Assembly: GCA_035259145.1 (NCBI GenBank)
Contig: DATFWQ010000386.1
Span: forward strand, 1 to 5,458
Length of the DNA stretch: 5,458 bases
Direction of reading: 5' to 3'
DNA from: CF-161 sp035259145
Lineage (GTDB): Bacteria > Chloroflexota > Dormibacteria > Dormibacterales > Dormibacteraceae
The notes under the pieces were generated by a model. The model was not told where the DNA came from. It was given only the letters and a program-made list of their open reading frames with translations, and ran no database searches. Both the position numbers and the translations under genes were made by a program. Positions 1-5,458 of this stretch are shown here, piece after piece. The stretch's first letter is position 1, and the number at the start of each line of letters is the position of its first letter.

Positions 1-9
1 TGGAGGTCC

Positions 10-21
10 GCTCGGCCGAGC
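10..21. repeat. 12-bp perfect palindrome
   Basis: GCTCGGCCGAGC equals its own reverse complement. It lies about 120 bases before the ligase start, in sequence with no recognisable gene. In GC-rich DNA such palindromes often arise by chance. It could be a protein-binding site or part of a terminator of an upstream gene, but it has no loop and no T-tract follows. Confidence 0.25.
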
Positions 22-92
22 CTGGGCATCTCCAGCGATGGTACCGGTCAACAGACCAGGGGTGTCTCACGACCGTGGCCACTTGCCATCAG

Positions 93-106
93 GGCCCAAA
101 TGGGCC
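93..106. repeat. Inverted repeat upstream of the acyl-CoA ligase
   Basis: GGCCC-AAAT-GGGCC forms two perfect 5-bp arms around a 4-base AT-rich centre, 34 bases before the chosen ATG of the ligase. The symmetry and position would suit an operator or a leader hairpin. No matching -35/-10 pair is visible nearby, so a regulatory role is only inferred. The rest of 1-140 holds nothing else I can identify. Confidence 0.3.
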
Positions 107-124
107 ATCGTTCGAGGATCGATC

Positions 125-131
125 GGGAGGT
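125..131 (+). promoter_or_regulatory. Shine-Dalgarno site that decides the ligase start
   Basis: GGGAGGT is a near-perfect anti-16S match and ends 9 bases before the ATG at 141. It favours that ATG over the GTG at 75 in the same open frame, which lacks a comparable site and would add 22 residues unlike the N-terminus of the family. Confidence 0.8.
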
Positions 132-140
132 AATCGAAGG

Positions 141-1784
141 ATGAAGGGCTTGATGCAGGACTACCCGCTGACGGTGCAGCACATGCTGTGGCGCGTCGAG
201 CGGCTGTTCAACAAGAAGGAGATCGTGTCCAAACGCGAGGACCGGCTCCACCGGTACACCTACGCCGATCTTGCGCGGCGCACGCACCAGCTCGCAAACG
301 TGCTGACCCGGCTGGGTGTCAAACAGGGCGACCGCGTGGCGACGCTGGCTTGGAACAACTATCGTCATCTGGAGCTTTACTACGGAATCCCGTGCATGGG
401 CGCGGTCCTGCACACGCTCAACCTGCGGTTGTTCCCAGATCAGCTCGAGTTCACGATCAGGGACGCCGAGGACTCTGTGGTCTTCGTGGACAAAACCCTG
501 ATCCCGGTTCTCAATCAGGTGGCTGGTCGCATCCCATCCGTGCGGAGCATCGTGGTAATGAACGACGGCGGCCCACTCCCCCCACACGACCTGGGCGAGC
601 TGCTGGACTACGAGACGCTGATGTCGGCCGAAAAGCAGGACTTTCCGTGGCCGCGGCTGGACGAGTGGTCGGCGGCGGCGATGTGCTACACATCCGGCAC
701 CACAGGGAACCCGAAAGGGGTCGTGTACTCACAGCGCTCTCAGTACCTGCACGCGATGGCAGTACTCCAGGTCGACAACCTTGCCCTCAGCGAGAGGGAG
801 GTTGTGCTGCCCGTCGTTCCGATGTTCCACGCCAACTCATGGGGACTGCCGTACGCTGCTGGGCTTGCCGGCTGCACACTGATTTTCCCCGACCGGTTCA
901 TGGGCGACGGCCAGGTGATCCTGGACCTGGCCGAAACGGAGGGCGCCACAATCCTCGCGGGGGTACCCACCATCTGGATCAACCTGTTGGGGACTCTGCA
1001 GAAGACGGGCAGGCGGCTTCCCAAAGTGCACATGGTCATATCGGGTGGCTCTGCTGTGCCCCGCTCACTCATGGAAGGCATGGGTGAGGTCGGGCTGTCG
1101 ATACGGCACGCCTGGGGTATGACGGAGACCTCACCCATCGGGAGCATGGGCGTTGTGCGGAGCTGGATCCCGGAAGACCAGACTCTCGATATCCGCCTCA
1201 AGCAGGGCGTACCGGTTCCCGGGGTGGAGATCCGCATCGCGGACCTGGCCACGGGCGCGGAGCTGCCCTGGGATGGGGTCGCTTTCGGTGAGATTCAGTG
1301 CCGCGGTCCCTGGATCGCAAGCGGCTACCACAACAACGCGGATCCCGGCAAGATCACCGAGGACCGCTGGTTCCGCACGGGTGACGTGGCTACGATGAGC
1401 CCTGAAGGCTACATCACGATCGTCGACCGAACCAAGGACGTGATCAAGTCAGGGGGCGAGTGGATCAGCACCGTCGAGCTCGAGGGCGCGATCATGGCTC
1501 ACCCCAAGGTGCTGGAAGCCGCAGTCATCGGCCTGTACCACAGCAAGTGGCAGGAGCGGCCGGTCGCCTACGTTGTGGCCAAGCCCGAGTTCAAGGGTCA
1601 GGTGACCGCACACGAGATCCAGGGATTCCTGACGGAGAGGGTCGCCAGATGGTGGTTGCCGGATGACATCCGCTTCATCGATGAAATGCCGAAGACGTCG
1701 ACAATGAAGTTCGACAAGAAGGCGCTGAGGGCGACGGCCGAGCCCATCGCTGAAGAGGCGCCGGTCCAGGCGCAGGGGACCTGA
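141..1784 (+). CDS. Fatty-acyl-CoA ligase (AMP-forming, ANL superfamily)
   Basis: A 547-residue adenylate-forming enzyme that would activate a carboxylic acid with ATP and join it to CoA. The ANL motifs appear in order. The P-loop YTSGTTGNPKG is at 183-193. The substrate-pocket motif MFHANSWG is at 228-235. WGMTETSP is at 325-332, with T328/E329. RTGD is at 412-415, and the hinge segment DRTKDVIKSGGEW at 429-441. The C-terminal catalytic lysine is K523 in PKTSTMKFDKK. Length and the MFHxNxW pocket resemble Thermus-type long-chain and AlkK/DmdB-like medium-chain ligases, so the likely substrate is a medium or long fatty acid or a related short acid; chain length cannot be read from sequence. 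No signal peptide or membrane helix is seen, so it is probably cytosolic. The start is set by the Shine-Dalgarno site at 125-131. One oddity is Met522 where most relatives have Gly before the catalytic Lys. The last 20 or so residues are Ala/Glu/Gln-rich and probably disordered. Confidence 0.95.
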   Translation: MKGLMQDYPLTVQHMLWRVERLFNKKEIVSKREDRLHRYTYADLARRTHQLANVLTRLGVKQGDRVATLAWNNYRHLELYYGIPCMGAVLHTLNLRLFPDQLEFTIRDAEDSVVFVDKTLIPVLNQVAGRIPSVRSIVVMNDGGPLPPHDLGELLDYETLMSAEKQDFPWPRLDEWSAAAMCYTSGTTGNPKGVVYSQRSQYLHAMAVLQVDNLALSEREVVLPVVPMFHANSWGLPYAAGLAGCTLIFPDRFMGDGQVILDLAETEGATILAGVPTIWINLLGTLQKTGRRLPKVHMVISGGSAVPRSLMEGMGEVGLSIRHAWGMTETSPIGSMGVVRSWIPEDQTLDIRLKQGVPVPGVEIRIADLATGAELPWDGVAFGEIQCRGPWIASGYHNNADPGKITEDRWFRTGDVATMSPEGYITIVDRTKDVIKSGGEWISTVELEGAIMAHPKVLEAAVIGLYHSKWQERPVAYVVAKPEFKGQVTAHEIQGFLTERVARWWLPDDIRFIDEMPKTSTMKFDKKALRATAEPIAEEAPVQAQGT

Positions 1785-1804
1785 GCGGCAGGATGCGGAG
1801 CGGT

Positions 1805-1832
1805 TGCCAGCCTCTGGGACCGAGTGCTGGCA
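1805..1832 (+). terminator. Hairpin after the ligase gene, possible terminator
   Basis: TGCCAGC (1805-1811) and GCTGGCA (1826-1832) are perfect 7-bp arms. The stem can extend inward by CTC/GAG (1812-1814 with 1822-1824) across a one-base bulge. It begins 20 bases after the ligase stop codon, a usual place for a terminator. No T-tract follows on either strand, so it may instead be an mRNA-end stabilising hairpin or an operator for the -10-like box that starts two bases later. Confidence 0.4.
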
Positions 1833-1834
1833 CC

Positions 1835-1840
1835 TATACT
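1835..1840 (+). promoter_or_regulatory. Possible -10 box for tRNA-Leu
   Basis: TATACT matches the sigma-70-type -10 consensus TATAAT in five of six positions. It ends 19 bases before the tRNA, implying a 5' leader of about a dozen bases. No convincing -35 lies 16-19 bases upstream; TTGCCA at 1804-1809 is 25 bases away, and the hairpin occupies that zone. The tRNA could also be transcribed by read-through from the ligase gene. Confidence 0.4.
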
Positions 1841-1859
1841 TGAGGCCCTGTAACCACTC

Positions 1860-1946
1860 GCGGCGGTGGCGGAACGGCAGACGCGCTAGCCTCAGGAGCT
1901 AGTGGGGTGTAACCCCGTGGAGGTTCAAATCCTCTCCGCCGCACCA
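1860..1946 (+). tRNA. tRNA-Leu (anticodon CAG), CCA encoded
   Basis: All cloverleaf parts fold. The acceptor stem GCGGCGG (1860-1866) pairs with CCGCCGC (1936-1942), followed by discriminator A1943 and an encoded CCA (1944-1946). The D stem is GCG/CGC (1869-1871 with 1882-1884). The anticodon stem CTAGC/GCTAG (1886-1890 with 1898-1902) closes the loop CTCAGGA, with anticodon CAG at 1893-1895, reading CUG. The long class-II variable arm (1903-1918) has a GGGG/CCCC stem, as expected for leucine. The T arm is 1919-1935 with loop TTCAAAT. The A discriminator also suits leucine. CUG is normally a frequent Leu codon in high-GC genomes, so this is probably an important isoacceptor. Confidence 0.97.
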
Positions 1947-2062
1947 GGGCCCAACCTTCAGTTCGATCCAAACCGCCACCTCCCCGAAGCGACGCCTCGA
2001 TCTCAGCGCTTTGCACGAACCAGCTCACAGCGAAGCTCAACCAGCGGTTCGACAGGCTGACT
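1947..2062. other. Intergenic stretch between tRNA-Leu and the kinase remnant
   Basis: No gene is recognised here. CGAACC (2016-2021) and GGTTCG (2046-2051) are inverted with a 24-base spacing, downstream of the stop of the minus-strand kinase remnant. They could be a weak relic of its terminator, but no T-tract is present. I see no second copy of the tRNA 3' end, so there is no direct evidence of an integration site. Confidence 0.4.
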
Positions 2063-2790
2063 CTATTCGGAGCCGAGGAGTCGATGCATCTGATTGATGT
2101 GCCGCTGACCGTCCATCCCATGCTCGAGTAGCCAGATGGCGGCACCGAGGTGCCGCAGCAGACGGTACAGGGGGAGCAAGGCGCGACCCGCTGTCACCGT
2201 CTCCGAGTCGGGCTCGTAGCCGCGCCAGAGCGGCTCCTCGAAGCTGGGCTCCCACAGCGTAAGCACAGCCAGATCGATCAGTGGGTCACCTCCACCCGCG
2301 TCAGCGAAGTCCGGGAACGCGATGATGCGAAAGACGGGGCGCGATCAACTGGCGCGTTCTCAGATCCGACCAGGCCGACACGTGGAGGTCCCAACGCTTC
2401 CGTGTGGTCTGCCGGAAGTTCGTGCAGACGCCGGAGAAGACGCCCGGCGTCTCGCACCGGCTGGGGCACACGACTCGGTCGCAACGCTTCGGCCGGGACG
2501 TGCCGCATCAACAGCACGCCAGGCGGTCCGCGTTCGAAGGCGATCACCGCGGGCACTGGCAAGCCAACCCCGCCGGCCGCAGCCATCATCACCGGCTCGT
2601 GTTCCAGACGTCGGGTAGCGCTGTCCACCTTGACCACTACCCGACCGGCATGAAACGTGGTGCGCTCGTCGATCGCCGCCAGGACGGCGAGTTTGCGGCT
2701 ATGAAGCGCAGCGTGTCCAAGCGCAAGCCTGGCCGCCTCAACGTGGTGAGCATTGACCGCGGCCGGCCTGGTCTGAGGGTCGCCCTTCAT
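2063..2790 (-). pseudogene. Decayed aminoglycoside-phosphotransferase-family kinase
   Basis: Read right to left, the sequence begins at ATG 2790 with a kinase N-lobe: ERTTFHAGRVVVKVD, whose Lys is the expected ATP-contacting residue, then LEHEPVMMAAAG, LPVPAVIAF and GVLLMRHV, leading into a helix with DAGRLLRRLHELPAD. That frame stops at 2278-2280. Family-like sequence continues in a second frame near 2345-2396 (RWDLHVSAWSDLRTRQLIA). It then continues in a third frame from about 2340 to the TAG at 2063-2065, with DFADAGGGDPLIDLAVLTLW, then EPLWRGYEP, and RALLPLYRLLRHLGAAIWL. DFADAGGGDP matches the metal-binding IDWGDAGxGDP segment of APH kinases. The catalytic HGDxxxxN loop that should precede it is absent from all three frames, so some 20 residues appear deleted. 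With two frame changes and no catalytic Asp, the gene cannot make an active kinase. The original substrate is unknown; family members phosphorylate aminoglycosides, macrolides, sugars or other small molecules. No clear Shine-Dalgarno site precedes the start. Confidence 0.82.
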
Positions 2791-2807
2791 GACGCCGGTT
2801 CAGGGCA

Positions 2808-2987
2808 ATGAATTGCGCTGATAGGCACAATTGCGCTAACTCGGGCCATGAGGTTGGTCAGCTGATCGCCATCGAGCAGGCTTTCGAGCACCTCTTCGGG
2901 CGCGACGTGGACCTGATCCTCGAAGCCACCGCAAGGCCTCGAGTCAGGACCGCAATCGAGCGAGAGGGCGTCGAGCTCCTTCCGTGA
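2808..2987 (+). pseudogene. MNT-type nucleotidyltransferase antitoxin, 5'-truncated remnant
   Basis: An open frame of 59 codons from ATG 2808 to TGA 2985-2987; an in-frame stop at 2790-2792 prevents extension. From about residue 14 it resembles the C-terminal half of small MNT-fold (MntA-like) proteins: LIAIEQAFEHLFGRDVDLI, then RVRTAIEREGVELLP. The Asp residues in RDVDLI fit the 'GRxVDL' strand of the family. The N-terminal catalytic motif GSxxRGxxxxxSDxDL is missing, and the first dozen residues look random, so the 5' half has been lost. In intact pairs the antitoxin AMPylates and neutralises the HEPN toxin; this piece could not. The overlap with the downstream gene and that gene's identity support the call. 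Confidence 0.65.
2811..2837. repeat. 9-bp direct repeat with 18-bp period
   Basis: AATTGCGCT occurs at 2811-2819 and again at 2829-2837, separated by GATAGGCAC. The second copy lies in a near-palindrome, GCACAATTGCGC. The pair sits just upstream of the recognisable part of the MNT remnant and between it and the divergent kinase remnant. It could be an old operator of the toxin-antitoxin pair or the footprint of a deletion or transposition. The sequence alone cannot choose between these. Confidence 0.45.
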
Positions 2988-3238
2988 GGGACCGCACTCG
3001 GCAGTGCCTGGAGGACATGCTGGAGAACACGCGCAGGGCCCTCCGGTACTTCGAGGAGAACCGAGAGCACTGGCGGCAGGATGACCTGCGCACGGACGCG
3101 ATTCTGCGCCGAGTCGGGGTCGTCGGCGAAGCAGCTTTCCGAGTGCCGGTCGCAGATCGGGTCCAATTCCCGAGCCTTTGCTACACCGTTCTCAGCGCCT
3201 CGGTTGGCGACAGCCCGGCCGCACGGTTGGCCGGATAG
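2984..3238 (+). pseudogene. HepT-like HEPN toxin, 3'-truncated
   Basis: GTG 2984 overlaps the TGA of the MNT remnant as GTGA, the usual coupled layout of MNT/HEPN pairs. Residues 1-65 look like the HepT N-terminal helices: RDRTRQCLEDMLENTRRAL, then LRTDAILRRVGVVGEAAFRV, where the VGEAA helix is typical. After QFPSL at about 3178 the family should continue with PWxxIxGMRNxLxHxY, holding the RNase R-x4-6-H residues. Instead the frame runs antisense into the 3' end of the exporter permease and stops at 3236-3238, giving about 19 unrelated residues. Without the R/H/Y motif the product should lack toxin RNase activity. The break coincides with the permease stop (3181-3183), which marks a rearrangement point. 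Confidence 0.72.
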
Positions 3239-4385
3239 AGACCGGCGACAGCGCCGACCCCGAGCGCCGCCGAGAGCCCACCCACCATCGCAATCGGCGG
3301 CACCACGGCCGGGAGGCCCTGCAGGTGCGCGTAGACGGCGGTCGCAGCGGCGCCTATTGCCACGCCGCCCACGCCGCCGAGCAGCGACAGCAGCAGTGAC
3401 TCGGCCAGGAACTGAGCAGCGACCAGCCTGCGCGTCGCGCCCAGGGCGCGCCGGAGTCCGATCTCCGAGCGACGCTCCAGGACGGAAATCACCATGACGT
3501 TCGCAATGCCGACGCCGCCGACGAGCAGCGCGACCGCGCCCAGACCCACGAACAGCGAGGTGAACGCAGCCTGAGCCGCCGCCCTCGCCGCCAGAGCATC
3601 TGACGGCCGGCTAACGTTCACCTCCTCGGGATGCGCCGGGTTGGCCGCTCTTGGCAGGAGGTCGCGGGTCTGCAGCACCCGGTCGGGATCAGAGCGTACG
3701 TAGACGGTGTCCGGGGCGTCCTCGGCCAGGAACTCGGCCTGGGCGACGGGCAGACCGATCAGCACCGAACGGTCGATCTCGGGTGCCAGGGGCAACGACT
3801 GGAGCACGCCGACCACGGTGAACCACCGGTTTCCCAGGTAGACCTGCGTCGGCTGCTCCAGGTCCACGACGCCCAGCCGCTGGGCCGCGACCCAGCCCAG
3901 GACGGCCGCCGGATAGTGGGCACTGGCATCATTCAGCCACTTGCCGCGGTAGACAGAGCCGTTCAGCGTCCGTAGCAGGCTGGTGTCCGTCCAGCGCACA
4001 GAGATGCCCGAGGTGTTGGTCGGCGGGATCTGGTCGGTTCTTCGCACCGTGACGCCTTGAACCACAGCAGTCGAAGACACCGCCTGCACCGAGGTCAACC
4101 GACCGATCGTCGCCGGTGCCTCGTGGGGCAGCACAGCTGTCTGGCCCAGGAGCGTGTTGCCCGGCGTCGCGGTCAGCAGATTGGTGCCCAGCTGGTTGAG
4201 CTGTGCAATCAGATTTGCGCGCGACGACTCGGAGACGCCAAGCACGGCGACCATGGCGGCAATGCCGATGGCGATGCCCAGCGCCGACAGGGCGGCGCGG
4301 AGGCGGCGGGTCCTCAGGCCCATGGAGCCCAGGCGCAGCAGCTCGGCGGGATGAATGCGGCTGGCGGCAAGCGCCGCGCCGCGGA

Positions 4386-4389
<4 letters not shown>
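3181..4389 (-). CDS. MacB/FtsX-type ABC transporter permease
   Basis: A 402-residue inner-membrane permease of the type VII (MacB-like) ABC class. There are four predicted helices. TM1 is at about 33-53, and a large extracytoplasmic MacB-type domain follows at about 54-275. TM2 is at about 276-303, TM3 at about 327-354 and TM4 at about 363-387. The cytoplasmic segment between TM2 and TM3, LERRSEIGLRRALGATRR (304-321), is the conserved FtsX coupling region that contacts the ATPase. The protein ends PTEALRTV, the normal family C-terminus, so it looks complete. It starts at GTG 4389, overlapping the ATPase stop as GTGA, with a GAGGT site 7 bases upstream. Systems of this class use ATP-driven conformational change to push periplasmic substrates through an adaptor. 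Substrates include macrolides, peptides or siderophores; none can be assigned here. It is a half-size partner, unlike E. coli MacB, where ATPase and permease are fused. Confidence 0.94.
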
Positions 4390-5104
<715 letters not shown>

Positions 5105-5108
<4 letters not shown>

Positions 5109-5458
5109 ACCGTCGGGGCCAGCACCTTCAGGCCCTCCACGATGCCGGGTCCTGAGATCTCCACCCGGCCGTTCGAGAATATGCCTGTCTGCACCGGGAT
5201 CCGGCGGTGGCTTCGATCGGCCGTTTCGACCGCGTAGCCACCGCTCTCAAGCACGAGGAGGGCGGTGATCGGCACCGTCAGCACGTTCTGGTGCGAGTTC
5301 CGCGTGACGTAGACGGTGACCGTCGCCCCGTCCAGCCTGCCCGCGGCTGCATTGTCAGCCAGCGTGACGGTGACCGGGATCGTCGTCTGCTGCTGCGCAC
5401 CCGATCCGCTGGTGGTGGCCACCGTGCCGACGTCCGTGATGGTGCCCTTGACGCGGCT
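5105..5458 (-). CDS. Periplasmic adaptor (MacA/HlyD-like), C-terminal part; 5' end outside window
   Basis: The frame is open from the window edge to TGA 5105-5107, giving the last 117 residues. The sequence GTITDVGTVA followed by TTIPVTVTLAD matches the beta-barrel region of membrane-fusion adaptors. RLDGATVTVYV and NVLTVPITALL follow, then the membrane-proximal domain GGYAVETAD, RIPVQTGIFSNGRVEISG and GIVEGLKVLAP. The GTG at 5422 lies inside this domain and is not a plausible start. The missing N-terminal part would carry the membrane anchor or signal, and the lipoyl and hairpin domains. In exporters of this class the adaptor bridges the permease and the outer envelope and stimulates the ATPase. 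It is the first visible gene of the operon, so the promoter lies outside the window. Confidence 0.9.

Noticed and set aside
48..587. Minus-strand open frame of 179 codons opposite the start of the ligase
   Set aside because: It is antisense to a well-supported coding region, has no recognisable domain, and is typical of shadow frames in high-GC DNA.
188..1087. Plus-strand open frame of 299 codons inside the ligase gene
   Set aside because: It is an out-of-frame Arg/Gly/Pro-rich shadow with no family features, while the ligase frame carries every catalytic motif.
1828..1843. Sigma-54-like promoter TGGCAC followed by TTGA before the tRNA
   Set aside because: The spacing between the GG and the second element is off by one and the required GC of the -12 element is absent.
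1834..2145. Minus-strand open frame of 103 codons spanning the tRNA, including RRGFEPPRGY and PEASASAVPP
   Set aside because: This is the antisense translation of the tRNA-Leu gene; such peptides are a known annotation artefact next to tRNA genes.
3157..3173. Hairpin TCGGG/CCCGA as a terminator of the exporter operon
   Set aside because: The arms are only 5 bp, no T-tract follows on the minus strand, and the site lies in toxin-derived coding sequence.
1936..3180. Integration site with a repeated tRNA 3' end
   Set aside because: I looked for a second copy of the tRNA-Leu 3' end downstream and saw none; no integrase or transposase gene is present.

Overview
The window is high-GC bacterial DNA, judged by eye at roughly two thirds G+C. 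Gene style suggests Actinomycetota or Chloroflexota: a split MacAB-like exporter with short overlaps, an APH-type kinase relative, and a fatty-acyl-CoA ligase. No phylogenetic marker here settles the lineage. Three well-preserved blocks surround a short stretch of broken genes.

Left block (1-1946, + strand). An AMP-forming fatty-acyl-CoA ligase runs from 141 to 1784 and carries all the core ANL motifs. A 7-bp-arm hairpin (1805-1832) and a -10-like box (1835-1840) follow. A complete tRNA-Leu with anticodon CAG, long variable arm and encoded CCA lies at 1860-1946.

Middle block (1947-3180). This is a gene graveyard of about 1.2 kb. On the minus strand (2790 to 2063) is the remains of an aminoglycoside-phosphotransferase-fold kinase. 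It needs three reading frames and has lost its catalytic HGD loop. Diverging from it on the plus strand is a remnant of an MNT/HepT-type toxin-antitoxin pair. The nucleotidyltransferase antitoxin lacks its N-terminal catalytic half (2808-2987). The HEPN toxin (2984-3238) keeps its GTGA overlap with the antitoxin but is cut off after about 65 residues. The cut falls exactly where the neighbouring exporter gene ends, so this looks like a deletion or recombination junction. A 9-bp direct repeat lies between the two divergent remnants.

Right block (3181-5458, minus strand). This is an exporter operon read right to left: the C-terminal part of a periplasmic adaptor (its 5' end is outside the window), an ATPase, and a four-helix MacB/FtsX permease. 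The order and the 4-base overlaps (ATGA, then GTGA) indicate one translationally coupled tripartite ABC export system of the YknXYZ/MacAB type.

No intact new system is visible. The most notable signal is the double-ended truncation of the MNT/HepT pair beside a decayed kinase, between a tRNA-Leu gene and a conserved operon. This fits erosion of formerly acquired accessory DNA.
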